Shown: piece after piece, positions 48,001 to 61,019 of the stretch
Layout of the letters: each line of letters begins with the position of its first letter
How positions within the stretch are numbered: position 1 is the first letter of the stretch
Origin: Sipunculus nudus
Lineage: Eukaryota; Annelida; Sipuncula; Golfingiida; Sipunculidae
Length of the DNA stretch: 64,000 nucleotides
Reading direction: 5' to 3'
NCBI GenBank assembly: GCA_026874595.1
Contig: CM049313.1
Location: forward strand, 48,037,659-48,101,658
The notes under the pieces: model-generated
Seen by the model: the letters and a program-made list of their open reading frames with translations, nothing else
Databases searched by the model: none
Told to the model about the DNA's origin: nothing
Position numbers and translations under genes: made by a program

Positions 48001-50336
48001 GGTGCTTATGTTTCTATGCATCATTAGCATTCACAGGTACTAGACTTAATCAGCCGACAAAATTTTCGATCTGTCATTTTGTTTCTTGGTCTCTTTGAAA
48101 TAATTACTTAAAATGTTCATACTGCTTCATTTCAGGCTAGATTGTAGCAATCTTATTGTAGTACCCTCAGGTGCTAGTTGAAAAATACACAAATGCCTAC
48201 GGGCTCTACAAGATAACTTCCACAAAAATGTCCGATAAAAAAACACTCTCAGGCCCTATTTGATACCATTATTACAGGTAGCAGATGGACCTACAGATGA
48301 ATCTTCGGCGATGAACCCCATTACCTTGTTGTGCTTATGTTTCTATGCATCATTAGCATTCACAGATACTAGACTTTATCAGCCGATTATACTTTCTATC
48401 TATCATTTTGTTTCTTGGTCTCTTTGATAAATTATTTAAAATGTTCATGCTGCTTCATTTCAGGATGAATTGTAGCAATCTTGCTGTAGTACCCCTAAGT
48501 GCTAAATGAAAAATACACCAGTGCCTGCGGACTCCACAAGATAGCTGCCACAAAAAATATCCAATGAAAATACAGGTACTAGACTCAACAAGCCGATAAC
48601 ATTTTCGATCTGTCATTGTTTCTTGGCCTCTTTGATAAATTAATTATAATGTTCATGCTGCTTCATTTCAGACTGGATTGTAGCAATCGTAATGAAGTTC
48701 TCCGAAGTGCTACTTGAAAAATACACCAAAGCCTACGGGCTCCACAAAATAACTGCCACATAAATGTCCGATGATAATACCGTCTCAGGTACTATATGAT
48801 ACTATCTTTATAGTTGGCAGAAGCTATTAAAGATTTAACTTCGGCGATAAACCCCAGTACCTAGTGGTGCTTATGTTTCTATGCATCATTAGCATTCACA
48901 GGTACTAGACTTAATCAGCCGATAATACTTTCGATCTGTCATTTTGTTTCTTGATATCTTTGATCAATTATTTAAAATCTTCATGCTGCTTCATTTCAGG
49001 ATGAATTGTAGCAATCTCGCTGTAGTACCCCTAAGTGCTAAATGAAAAATACACCAGTGCCTGCGGACTCCACAAGATAGCTGCCACAAAAAAAAAAATC
49101 AAATGAAAATACAGGTATTAGACTCAACAGGCCGACAACATTTTCGATCTGTCATTTTGTTTCTTGGCCTCTTTGATAAATTAATTATAATGTTCATGCT
49201 GCTTCATTTCAGGTAGCATTGTAGCAATAGTAATGAAGTACCTTTAAGTCCTAGTTGAAAAATAGACCAAAGCCTTCGGGCTCCAAAAGATAACTGGCAA
49301 AAAAATGTCCCATGAAAAAACCGTCCCAGGTCCTGTTTGATACCATCGTTATAGTTGGCAGAAGCTATTACAGATGAAACTTCGGCGAAAATACCCTGAA
49401 CCTTGTGGTGCTTATGTTTCTATGCATCATTAGCATTCACAGGTACTAGACTTAATCAGCCGATAAAATTTTCGATCTCTCATTTTGTTTCTTGGCCTCT
49501 TTGAAATAATTACTTAAAATGTTTATGCTGCTTCATTTCAGGCTGGATTGTAGCAATCTTATTGTAGTACCCTCAGGTGCTAGTTGAAAAATACACAAAT
49601 GCCTACGGGCTCTACAAGATAACTTCCACATAAATGTCCGATAAAAATACACTCTCAGGCCCTATTTGATACCATTATTACAGGTAGCAGATGGACCTAC
49701 AGATGAATCTTCGGCGATGAACCCCAATACCTTGTTGTGCTTATGTTTCTATGCATCATTAGCATTCACAGATACTAGACTTTATCAGCCGATTATACTT
49801 TCTATCTATCATTTTGTTTCTTGGTCTCTTTGATAAATTATTTAAAATGTTCATGCTGCTTCATTTCAGGATGAATTGTAGCAATCTTGCTGTAGTACCC
49901 CTAAGTGCTAAATGAAAAATACACCAGTGCCTGCGGACTCCACAAGATAGCTGCCACAAAAAAAAATCCAATGAAAATACAGGTACTAGACTCAACAAGC
50001 CGATAACATTTTCGATCTGTCATTGTTTCTTGGCACCTATGATAAATTAATTATAATGTTCATGCTGCTTCATTTCAGACTGGATTGTAGCAATCGTAAT
50101 GAAGTTCTCCGAAGTGCTACTTGAAAAATACACCAAAGCCTACGGGCTCCACAAGATAACTGCCATAAAATGTGCGATGAAAATAACGTCTCAGGTCCTA
50201 TTTGATACCATCATTACAGTAGGCAGAAGCCATTACTGATGAAACTTCGGCGATAAACCCCAGTACCTCGTGGTGCTTATGTTTCCATGCATCATTAGCA
50301 TTCACAGGTACTAGACTCAATGCGCCGATAACACGC
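42007..50336 (-). repeat. Satellite array B2
   Basis: About 8.3 kb of inverted monomers, some 2.4 kb shorter than B1. Units from 42.5 to 43.4 kb are complements of typical A2 variants ('cgataggcggcaaa', 'ggtcttatttgatac'), while later ones match B1 types. A block with 'aactggcaaaaaaatg' and 'gaaaataccctgaacc' recurs at ~47.9 and ~49.3 kb. No gene. Confidence 0.93.
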
Positions 50337-51030
50337 GATAGTCAAAGACACTAACTTTTTTCTTGATATCTTGGATGACCTCATTTCAAATTTTGAGGGT
50401 CCTTCATTTTAAACTGAATTGAAGCTACCTGACTGTAGTAACCATACATTTTAGTTGAAGACACCCTAGTATCTATAGATTTCACAATATTACTGCCACA
50501 AAAATATTCGGTGTAAATTCCGTCTGTGTTATAGTCTGACACCATCAATACAGTATGCATAACTACAAGAGATGAAACTTCGGCGATTAACCCGAGTACC
50601 AGTTTCTCCGATTTCATTACATTAAAGTAACACAAATGTAATTTTTCTGCTTAAATATGCCGTAAAATGGATGCCGCTGTAAATATTTCAAATTTCTTCC
50701 AGTCTTAGGTTAGATTTACTGTATAGAACTTTCATAAGAATGCTTGATAAAAAATGTCCCACGTGCTTATTTCTGATTAAAATCAGCGACGTTGTTTTAT
50801 CAGAAAATCACACCAGCACTTTGTAGTGCTTATATTTTAACGCATGATTAGTTTTCGCAGGCAGTAGCCTCAATCGGCCGATAACAGTATCGATCCTTAA
50901 AAAAAATAAATTTTCTTTTTTGTGTGTGTGTTTTTTTTTATCTTGGATGTAATGAATTTAAAATATGAAAGTTTCTTAATTTAAAGCTGGGTTGAAGCAA
51001 CCTGACTGTAGTACCCTTAGGTGTCAGTTA
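50337..51030 (-). repeat. Degenerate satellite edge, copy 2
   Basis: The same decayed monomers as 22808-23505 with small differences. Sharing of this slowly evolving edge shows that the duplication unit includes satellite plus core, not just the core. Confidence 0.8.
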
Positions 51031-51297
51031 AAGAATACATACGGGCCTCATATTCTGAAGCTGTAATTCCGCATTTGAAACTTGGAGTGTTTTGAGTGTT
51101 TCGTTTTGTTTATTTTATTGTGTTTGAAATTTTCACCACAAAGTTTTTCCTGTAGATTCCTTGTATTTCCATCCTTGTGGATCTGTTAACCGGTGAAATT
51201 TAAAGACTGGTATAAAGATTACGGTCTGCACAAGTACTGGTAATTTTAGTTAAAGCGTCTCACTCTTGTGTTCACAGTATCAAACCTCGCTTTAATA

Positions 51298-51328
51298 CCC
51301 CCCCCCCCCCACCCCCATCCCCCCCCCC
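51298..51328 (+). repeat. Poly-C tract, copy 2
   Basis: C-rich run of different length and interruption pattern from 23770-23800, useful as a marker separating the copies. 51,330-51,750 is AT-rich with no recognised feature. The minus-strand frame at 51513-51701 arises from homopolymer length differences. Confidence 0.85.
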
Positions 51329-51760
51329 AAAAAAAACTTATTAAATGGCTGAACTATTCCCTCCAATAATATCTTTTACCCATTTTTTATTTACAATTAA
51401 AAGTATGTACGAATCGTTTATTGCGATCATCTTTAACCCTATTAATATTTACATTTTTGATATTTTTTTTTAAATTTTCAAAGATTTTTAAATTTAACTA
51501 TACAGTGAATCTTTATTTTTTTAAGAAATTTTTTCTTTGATGAAATGTGTATTCAGTAAATGAGAAAGTTATTCTTAAGGTGCAATAATCAAAATTACAT
51601 AAGTCATTTTTTTGCTTCCTGGTTTTTAATAAAGACCCTGCATGAGGGATATATTCTTTTTTTTTTAATTCAAAGTAATCCAAAATATTAAGACATAGCA
51701 CAAATCATAGTCAGGTTTGTTATCCATGTTTTATGTTATGAAAAAGAGATACAAGCTTAC

Positions 51761-51835
51761 CTCAGAATGCGGTTTCTCATTTACATACGTGCGGTCAACT
51801 GCAAACCGTATTCACTTTCCATGATATTATCTGGT
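51761..51835 (-). other. Candidate first exon of left outward transcript, copy 2
   Basis: ATG at 51822 opens the same short frame with one change, MESEYGLQLTARM then stop. The GAG|GTAAGC donor is intact (intron starts at 51760). The change creates an extra ATG but leaves the layout as in copy 1. Confidence 0.4.
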
Positions 51836-51859
51836 GTCCCGTGGTTCAAAGTTCATTGC

Positions 51860-51984
51860 CCTTTATATATCTTAATATATCAACATTTAACCAATGACAA
51901 CGGGTCGATAAGATTTGTCATCATTTAAACAAGCTGCGGCCCGCCCAGCCACTTGATTAGCATCGTTCATTAGTGCTAATTAAC
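51860..51984 (-). promoter_or_regulatory. Left outward promoter-like module, copy 2
   Basis: The upstream block at 51951-51984 matches the right module at 32 of 34 positions, one more than copy 1 (it retains CTAATGAAC). TATATTAAGA (51879-51870) and TATATAAAGG (51869-51860) are unchanged. Confidence 0.5.
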
Positions 51985-52398
51985 TCCTAACAGTTCCGAA
52001 CATGTTTGAGATCGTGCACCATGGTCATAGGTTTACGCACATTATTCCAATGGATAATAATACATGAAGTCCCAGCAGTTAAAGAGAGCAATATTTTCTT
52101 CAACAGATTCGTCCATACTTTACAATTATGCATGATCCGATATTATATTTAATTTTCTCATCCATTGGAATATTTGAACCCTGGTTTCTTGGTGTTATTC
52201 TCGGAACAAATATCAGATCTTAATTGTGGAAATTATAACGATCTGCGTTTGACAAATGAATATAATATATATATTATTTTTATGTTTTAAAGTAATCGTT
52301 TTAAAAATTGTACACTGATAACTTCAGTTAATAATTAGTAAAGATTATTTCAGTATTTTACAAATTAAACTAATGTTTAGAAAGGTTTATCTGAACAC

Positions 52399-52400
<2 letters not shown>
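51985..52400. other. No recognisable feature
   Basis: AT-rich counterpart of 24460-24870. The frame open in copy 1 is not preserved. Confidence 0.5.
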
Positions 52401-52446
<46 letters not shown>

Positions 52447-52600
52447 ACAATAATAATATCAATAATAATAACTAATACATGTATAGCCGTGAGAGTCTGT
52501 AATTGAAGCGCAGGTAAAGATAAAGAGCGACGTCTTTAAGATAGAGTTACTTATTTATTAACACACGAGCTTTCGAAGCGCAAACGCTTTTTCGTCAGGT

Positions 52601-52656
<56 letters not shown>
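52401..52656. repeat. (TA)n microsatellites with PLE-like tail, copy 2
   Basis: (TA)n at 52401-52441 (much longer than in copy 1) and 52602-52656. The hairpin right arm reads CGCTTT (52585-52590) instead of CGCTTC, so it is weakened, and the minus-strand frame changes one residue (E to K). Confidence 0.45.
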
Positions 52657-52859
52657 TGTATTCATGTGTTAGTGTAAGCGTGTCTTTCAGGTCAACTTAG
52701 TGCCACTGACATCCTTCAACTGACAAAACATTGGAAGTATCGTCTGTGGACCGTGAAGGGTGGTGACGAAATGATGCCCGACGTTAATTATATTTAAAAT
52801 TATAATGAATAATTACCCTGTTTTAATAAGATTAAATATATTCAATTTACGTGGAGGAA

Positions 52860-53060
52860 ATGTTTCTCCCCGGGGATGATCCATATATATATCCAGAGGA
52901 TGACCGTGTACCGTCTTCACCGTCCCGGTTCTCCTGGTCCATCTTCATCAAGGTCGTCAGGCAGGTACGTAGTCTGAGAAAAACTCTGTACAAGAACTCC
53001 GCATGTTGGACCTTGGTGGAGGTATGCCCCAACCTTAAGTCCTTGAATCATCCGTGTTAA
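52860..53060 (+). CDS. Small conserved ORF, copy 2 (doubtful)
   Basis: Same protein as 25313-25513. The two base differences (third positions of a Leu and a Gly codon) are silent. The internal CAG|GTACGT donor is also conserved. Confidence 0.18.
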   Translation: MFLPGDDPYIYPEDDRVPSSPSRFSWSIFIKVVRQVRSLRKTLYKNSACWTLVEVCPNLKSLNHPC

Positions 53061-53158
53061 ATATTTACGTTTACAGGATTAGTTCAATCGGTATTAAGAC
53101 AAGGGGAAAGTGAGGTTTCTGCTGAAACCCTTTTGTATACTCGTTAATCGTCGTCCTT

Positions 53159-53222
<64 letters not shown>

Positions 53223-53529
53223 ATAGTTTATAATGGAATTCAATTTCGAAAGGGAAGCATATGCCACCTTTCACCTGCACTTTCACCTGCAATAAATATG
53301 TACATAAAGACATATCCAGGGGATGCTATTTCGAAACTGCCATAAGATAACAAAGAAAGTGAAGATAAAGAATCATGCATCTCGAACGAACATATATATA
53401 TATATATATATATAGTCAAAGTGCTCGATACATAAAAGTAGAGCTGCTATAATTTCATAAATACAATATTGCATAACTGTCACTACCCGCAGGTTTCGTG
53501 ATCACTCTGTACTCATTAGGTCACCCTGG

Positions 53530-53569
<40 letters not shown>

Positions 53570-54680
53570 CAATTCATATAATATATTAAATGGATTTCAA
53601 TTTCGGAAGGGAAGCATATGCCATAACATCTGTTGTATATAAAAATGAAATCGGCATTAGTATGAATTTGGCCGTAACTTTATCAAAACTAAATCATGCA
53701 AAAGGTTATGTTAAGGTTATCTTTGGAATATTTTGTCATTATCCGTAATCCTATTCATCTTCATTTATTTTGTGAACACAGATCAGTCAATCAATCAACC
53801 GTAGATTAATTAATCCATCATTCGGTGCTCACCGTTCGGCCCATTGTACCGACAAAGAACAATAGTATTTGTCATATCGCGAAATATATAAAATGTAGGA
53901 AAGTGTCTTAAATTATATAAAAATAAGAAAGTTCCTAGAACCGTTTTGGAGGCTGCTATCGAGGCTTGTCGCATGTCTTATTTCACTTTACAAAACCCTG
54001 GAGGAAGACTCCTTAAAAACAGCGTCACGGGCAGTGCACATGCTCGATAAAAGGTTTTTTAATTAATCAACTTAATTGTTATATATTTCAATACTGCGAG
54101 ATACATTTAAGCTTCATGTCACAGAGAAATGTCCGAGAGCAGCTTAATTGAGCTCAGGGGAATCGCTCCTTTGATGTTTTGTTGGTTATTCAAATCAGAA
54201 CCGTTTAAAATGCCCTAAACACGATATATACGGAGGCCCTATTATATTGTTGATAATGTTACATTCAGATATTAAAATTATATTCAAACGAAAAAAAACC
54301 CAGTGAATTTGTAATAGTGTTTCAACCCGCATATCACTAGTATAAGTATTTATTGTAAACATAAAGTATAAATATATAGTTTATTTATATTTGTTACAAG
54401 GGCCTTTCCCCAACCCATCATTTTATATGATATTGAGGATTGCCTTTCCCGGTGCTATTCCCCTCAATGTGGTAAATTTCAATGGTATTTGAAATGTATT
54501 TTTTTTAAACTGTTGAGAAATTGCACAGCTTAGAAACGTGACCCTTATATCTACGATAAAGGTAAACCATATCAACACGCATAGCAATTAAAAAAAACTG
54601 CTATTTATCAGTCGAGAAAAGACAACACTTCTGGATATGATCTCTCGTATGGAACCCTTCCGCAAACCTTTGTCCCTAGC
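53061..54680. repeat. AT-rich stretch with (TA)n microsatellites, copy 2
   Basis: (TA)n at 53161-53224, 53391-53414 and 53531-53568, each differing in length from copy 1. A ~12 bp insertion near 54013 relative to copy 1 accompanies loss of the short frame seen there. No gene. Confidence 0.6.
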
Positions 54681-54687
54681 CCCGTTT

Positions 54688-54728
54688 ACTCTCTCTGTCT
54701 CTCCCTGCCTCTCTCTCTCCCCTCCCCC

Positions 54729-54775
<47 letters not shown>
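54688..54775 (+). repeat. (CT)n microsatellite, copy 2
   Basis: CT-rich tract, longer than the copy 1 counterpart at 27150-27229. Confidence 0.95.
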
Positions 54776-54777
<2 letters not shown>

Positions 54778-55043
54778 GTTTACGTGTTATTGTAATAAAA
54801 TGTATACTGAATGATAAACAGGTAACAGAATATATACTGAATGATACACAGGTAGCACGGATGCATATTAGATAACCACTCGCCTCTTGAAGAAGGTATG
54901 TTCTCAAATGATCATGAGGCGGAGATTTCCTGGGGCTAGTAGCTAGTGAATTACATACCATAATGGTTATGAAACTAAAGAAACGTTTGCCAATTATTTG
55001 ACAACTCAGTCAATTTATCAAAAGCTGACCGTCGGGTAGGCAC

Positions 55044-56049
55044 TAGGCCCCTGCGCGGGGCGGGTTTTGACCCGCAGCCAGCGGGGGCCCGTAACCCGCG
55101 GTCCCCTGCGGGCCCCGCGCATAGGAATCTTTGCGGGGCGGGACGGGCTACATCTAAGAAAGTGCGGGCGGGGCGGGCTGAAATGAAGTCTATGCGGAGC
55201 GGGCCAGGCTGCGGGTTGATGATCTGGCAGTTCAGTAAAAATATGAATATAAAATTATACTTAAAAAAAACAATCATTTTAAGAAATTGGTGTTTCTGTA
55301 TAAAATGTTTTCAGTGTCGTAACAATAGTAATATGAAAAGATAAATTTGAAAACAAAAATTATTCCTGTTAATGCCTTACACTGACTGACAGTTGTAACA
55401 CACTATGCAAATCTGTCTTTAATTGTTATTACGTCAATTTGTTATACAAAATAGATGATACATCCTTAATCTGAAATCTAGACTTTAAACAGTTATCCTT
55501 GCAATGGAAGCTGGTCATAACTTTGCATAAAGTTACCTGGCCTGATGATGTATATGGACTGTAACCCTGTACACATATTATATAATATGGCTGGGAGTGA
55601 AGCAAGGGCTCGATTACCTTTGATCTTGTAATAGACAGTGTGTGGCTTCAGCTGGCTGTGTAGGTGACTCAGTTGACCTGGAACTGCACAAAGCCTAAGG
55701 TGGACTCCTTTTCTAATTGTAAATTTTTCATTCCAATCATCAAACATTTCATATATATCAATAATAAGCGTGTCTGATATATGTGCTGTAAAATATCTTG
55801 ATATGTAAACCTTTGGATCCGAAAACTATTTTTAATTATTTTGCGGGCTGGCCTGCGGGCCGGAAACTTGAAAAACGCGGGGCGGGGCGGGGCGGGTGCG
55901 GGCTGAAAGAAAATTTTTGTGGGACGAGTGCGGGCTGAAAGAACTGCGGGGCGGGGCGGGCTGAATTTATTTCTTTGATTGCTGGGCGGGCTGACAGAGC
56001 ATGATGCGGGGCGGGTGCGGGTTCAATTTTCAGCCCTCGCAGGGCCCTA
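55044..56049. mobile_element. Non-autonomous hAT-type element, copy 2, with intact 8 bp TSD
   Basis: 1,006 bp flanked by a perfect 8 bp duplication GTAGGCAC (55036-55043 and 56050-56057). Eight-base duplications are characteristic of hAT insertions. Termini are TAGGCCCCTGCG and, inverted, TAGGGCCCTGCG. GC-rich subterminal blocks enclose an AT-rich centre. The 32 bp unit doubled in copy 1 occurs once. A short plus-strand frame ends CFQCRNNSNMKR (about 55300-55344), faintly like the end of a BED zinc finger, but too short to call a transposase relic. Confidence 0.9.
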
Positions 56050-56057
56050 GTAGGCAC

Positions 56058-57705
56058 ATGTTGATAGGTTGATATTGATATTAGTCAAATTGTACTTATT
56101 TAGACATAACACGAACTGTTTATAAAAGCGATTTTTAACTGTGTGGATATAAAATTATTGAGTAATTTTCCATACCTTGGAACAGCCCTTTGACAGGCCT
56201 ATCCATGATCCGCAAGAGTGCCCCCCCCCCCCTTGGAGTACTGTTACTGAGCCTATGTAAGAAATTCTCGAAGCTGAAGGTAACAGTTTGCTAAAATTTC
56301 ATAAAAAATATGTCAGGGATTTTACAATAGTTACTTCATCCTTCCTAACATGTTAGTGACATTTAGTTTAAAAAAATCAAACCCAGAAAAGCATTAAAGC
56401 ACTATGGTAACAAATGATAAAAATAAAAAAAACTGCATATGTATTGTAATATATGTGTGAACAAAAGAACATGTCATATATTAAAAATATTAATTAAAAA
56501 AAAAATAGAAAACAGAAAAACAAGACGAAGTGTTCATTAAATAACCCAAAATATGGATTTTTTATCATTATTATTATAACTGTTATTATTAATATTATTC
56601 GATAAACAGTAGTTTAAACATGGGTCCATAACAATAAACATGCCTTCCGGAGGACAGAGACCAGGTAATCATTTCCTCAATATTATAATGATCTACAATT
56701 GATTAATATTTTTCAAACTAGAAAATACACAGAGACCACATACCTCCGCCAACCTTCTTGCTCACCAGATATATTATTCGGGTCCTGATCACACTTTTGT
56801 TTGTGGTAAGTGAGTAATATAATAAGCACAGGGAATATATTAACTAAAGCGAGAGAAATGGGTGTCACTGATCACCAGCTCTGAGGTTGTATCACATCTG
56901 AGCTCTGTTCGCCAGAGCAAAAGCGGCTAAATTAAAGTCATACATGTGTGCATTACCCGGCCCGAAATCCCGGCCTGTTGGAAAAAAATTTTCCTCAAGG
57001 CTCTCCCTAATGTAAGTGAATGACGATGGTCTCACCTCGCATTCGGCTTGACAAACAAATTGCCCTAATGTCACTGATAAAGATTCCTTTGAACGAAAAC
57101 ATTTTGTTATGATGATTCAGATTACCAGCCTTACTGTCCACTCATGACTTTATTTTTGGTTAGGTTGCTTTTTTTGCAGAAAAACCAGTCAACGAACGGT
57201 AGTGAAATCATAACACCTCCTTGTAATGGTATAACTTGCTGAGGTATAACCAGGTTCTCGACATTAGCGTGTTATGTTACATGTACCTATACCTGACATT
57301 TTATAATTCCCCATGCAGCTCATCACCTCTCTGTCACGCACACACAGACAAACCCACATCAGAGGGCAACCATGCGACTGAAATTTGGAAAAAAACTAGA
57401 ACAGACAAATTCCTATGTAGAATATTAAATGTTATGTTATGACTAACAATGCGTAATCTTTCGCTTTATTGCCTTACGTTCATTTTGTTTGAGAAACTTT
57501 TTGACCATACTTATTTCTCGGAAATGGGAAACGGTTGGAGTTAAACAATCACTCCCAGGTTATTATGAGGTCTGTTGCGCATTATAAGTACTTTTCAAAG
57601 ATTTCTTTTGTGCGAACTGGTCAGCATATCTAACGCTACATGGTGTTTCAAAATCAGACACATAAAGAGTGCCGGATCAGGTGAGGTCAAAAGGATGCAG
57701 TTGCT
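56058..57705. other. Single-copy spacer, no gene recognised, copy 2
   Basis: Counterpart of 28532-30180. The C tract at 56221-56232 is two bases shorter. A 68-codon frame at 57236-57442 exists only because of a homopolymer difference. Confidence 0.4.
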
Positions 57706-57711
57706 CCGCTC

Positions 57712-57735
57712 ATTGGTCACGTGATAGTGACGTAA
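57712..57735 (+). promoter_or_regulatory. CCAAT / E-box / CRE cluster, copy 2
   Basis: ATTGG, GTCACGTGAT and TGACGTAA within 24 bp. The CRE half-site is intact here, whereas copy 1 has A for G. The CpG-to-CpA transition in copy 1 is the change expected from cytosine methylation. Confidence 0.4.
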
Positions 57736-57744
57736 CACGCGGCT

Positions 57745-59150
57745 AGTTCCTTGGTCATGTAACTGTCATGTGCGATGAATCATGAAGGCGTTCTTTTGTG
57801 CGTTGCTTTTATGAAAAATAAGATTATGTGTAACATATGTATTTTTACGAATGACATACGGAGTACACTAAAATAAGCTGTTGAACATTTTCTAGATATT
57901 TTCGTAAATATCATGGATTTACGCTTGTTTATCGTAAACTATCATTTAAAGTCATTTTCATCTGTTTAAATTATAATATTACATAAATTAGAGAAAGTTA
58001 AATCCAATGGAATGCCTTATTTCGTGCAAAGCAAAGTATCCATTGGACAACACATACTATATGAGCTAGTAATTAACAAAAGTCTGAATTGGACAAAATG
58101 GACAGTAATAGAGTTGACTGTTTGAGTATCTCATTTTCTGTAAGCATTAATCTAACCTAATTTCTCCACCGAACCAAAAATAGATACATTTAAAAAATAA
58201 GCGATCAATATATGTATAATTACAAAGATTTTCTGTAAGGTAAAGTCCAAAAATATCGATAAATCGAGTTCAAAGTAAAAGAATCTTAGTTTTCACCTAG
58301 ATTTACAAAAACGACACTGACCTCACTCACCTCACTGACGCCCCCTGTCTTGGATGAATGGTACTGAGTGTTCGGGCCCGATGTGTGAGAAATATTTACA
58401 TAAAACACAATTAACGGAGGACTTTTTCAGTATTTAAAGATTTTACTGAGAATATGTCAGACTCAGTAAGCACAACATGCGAACAATGCATGTTATTCTC
58501 CGTACCTACCTAACCTATACTTGTTACTTTGTATTCATATTCAGAAAAATAAATGAATAAATAGCGAAAAGTCATGAAATTTTCAAATTCGCATATGTGA
58601 AATATTCTGTTAAATAACATAACTGAATAGGTATAATTTTTTAATTCGTGATCGCCAGCACTGTATAATAAATTATAAACAATTTTTGTGTAGCATTATT
58701 TCTGACCATAAGTTCACAATGATTTGCCACACATTAATATTCTAATAAACCTGAATAATATCTGTCACGATGTAGCGATGAAAAGAGTACTAGAGCACTT
58801 CTAACCGAGTAATCAATTCAAACTTTACTCTGAAGTAGCCGTGTGTATATATTTGGATCAGTATAATAACACAAACGTATAAAAGCCTGTATAAATACAA
58901 TATTTCTGGTATATTTTAAGCAGTTCTGTGCTCTGAAATATTTCACTACAGCAAGTAATCACATACCAAATACATGCTGTCAAACGGTGTTATGCCCGAA
59001 ACTACAATAAATACACATTTTGTATCGGTAAATAGCTGACTGTTTATATATTTAAGACAATGTTGTTATAGTGTTGTCATACCAACGGTTCCTAGAAGGT
59101 AAACCGAGTATTTGAGAATAAGTGGATCCTGGGGGACGGTCCATAGGGTC
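57745..59150. other. Single-copy spacer, nothing recognised, copy 2
   Basis: Counterpart of 30220-31640, lacking a 12 bp segment near 58924. It ends at a C tract (59156-59165). Confidence 0.5.
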
Positions 59151-59404
59151 CGCATCCCCCCCCCCTTGTTCCGTAGCCGGGGACCTTTATTTTGGGTTTT
59201 GTCAAATATCCTCTAGGGTTAGACCCCCCCTTCATCCTAGTTCCGCTCTTGTCGAGTTAAAATTTGCTATACGTTTTAGTACTCTATACCTAGGCAATGA
59301 TTTACTGAAGAGAACGTTACGTTGATTTGCCATACAACTATGTCGTTCCATTGCATACACAACTGAATTGTTTATAATCTACATGACCTCCATGAATAAA
59401 AAAA

Positions 59405-59605
59405 TACTTATTTTCAAGAGCATTAGATAATTTGTGAACTGCTGACTCCACGCGAAAGAAACTCTTTCCGGGCGAAGCGGGTTCAATTCCTGGAGTGGCT
59501 AGGAGAATGAATTCTTGTGTTCCGTAAAAAAAAACTGTGTTTTCCAGGCCCTGCGGTTTCCTCCACACTATATCTTACTGAACATATGGGCCATGTACAG
59601 TATTT
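59405..59605 (+). mobile_element. tRNA-derived SINE, copy 2
   Basis: B box GGTTCAATTCC at 59480-59490 and the same central-domain-like GCGGTTTCCTCC. It differs from copy 1 mainly in A-run length. Confidence 0.6.
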
Positions 59606-59828
59606 CGCATTGGTTATCACAACTATGTGTGCAATCCATGTTAAAAAAAATACAGTTTAAAAAGTCATTATCCGGTTCAAGACATGAATGTTTATCGTAA
59701 AGGAAACCTCGGATCAGCAAGCCCATTGTTTGTGAGTAATAAACCAAAGATGAAAGAGCATCAAATAGTGTTATTGAGAGATAAAAGCCGGTCCCATTCA
59801 TCAAATTAGTGTGGTAGCAACACCTCAG

Positions 59829-59911
<83 letters not shown>

Positions 59912-60005
59912 ATAAATATTTGCATTTATGCAAATGCATAAATATATATATAAAATTAATATATATACCAATATATTTATATAATTAATATTTATATACA
60001 TGAAT

Positions 60006-60092
<87 letters not shown>

Positions 60093-60381
60093 TAGCGTAT
60101 TTTTCATCAATCATCATGCATGGTGATGTGGTTCATCACGGTTGACTGACGAACGAGGAGGTTCCGCCAAGTGATCATTATTCAGATAAATACACATCGT
60201 CGCGTCCGTTCATTGATTTATAATACACAATTAGTTTAACAAATTCCTAAATAATTACAAAGTGCTGTTCGTTAATGTAAAAACATAAATGTAAATCATT
60301 GAAAGTTCCCCTGTGTAAACAGAGATTTTTAAAGCGTAGGCTATTGCTATATTTCTATCTATGATATAAGTATGGATATAA

Positions 60382-60437
<56 letters not shown>

Positions 60438-60599
60438 GTATATGTATATATATATAAATTGATTTTATTATTAAAATTTAACTTTAATATAAATATATGT
60501 ATGCACGTTATTATATGCTCGTTCTCTGTCTCTCGTCTGTCTGTCTCTGTCTCTCTGTCTCTCTGTCTCTCTGTCGCTCTCTCTCTCTATATATATATA
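59606..60599. repeat. Microsatellite-rich segment, copy 2
   Basis: (TA)n-(CA)n at 59836-59910, (TA)n-(GA)n at 60003-60092, (TA)n with TATGTA interruptions at 60378-60454, and CT/GTCT at 60520-60598. Each differs in length from copy 1. Confidence 0.9.
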
Positions 60600-60671
60600 T
60601 GTCTGACATTCTAACCTGATGAGTGCAGAAAAAGGTTGCACGAAACTACGTCGTAGTAAACATGACTGACA
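60600..60671 (+). ncRNA. Type I hammerhead ribozyme motif, copy 2
   Basis: Identical over all 72 bases to 33075-33146: CTGATGA at 60616-60622, GAAA at 60642-60645, GTC ending at 60652. The immediately flanking microsatellite and T-run differ between copies. Confidence 0.8.
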
Positions 60672-61010
60672 AAATATAATTTTTTTCTAATTATGTTTAA
60701 TTATATATATATATATATATAAAGACATATATATATCAATAAGTAAAATAAAATAGGATTAAATATGTGTCTCCATATGTCCAAGTAACGCACTGCAAAA
60801 AAAACTTGCAAACAAAATTTAATAATAATAATAAAAAATAATAATATTAAAACAAAAATGAAAATATTAATAATATATAAATTCACTCAAAATATAAATA
60901 TAATTGATATATATATATCATATATATAATATATCATATATATAATTTTGTGATTATTTGAACAGATGATCACTTCAATGCATGCCCAAAACCTCGTAAC
61001 GCGTTAGAAC
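60672..61010. repeat. AT-rich segment with TA and AAT tracts, copy 2
   Basis: (TA)n at 60703-60720 and 60906-60940 around an AATAATA-rich stretch. No gene. Confidence 0.8.
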
Positions 61011-61019
61011 ACGCTTTTG

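Noticed and set aside
55162-55344. Possible BED zinc finger remnant (CFQCRNNSNMKR)
   Set aside because: Only one partial motif in a 60-codon frame, with the frame disrupted in copy 1. Too weak for a transposase call.
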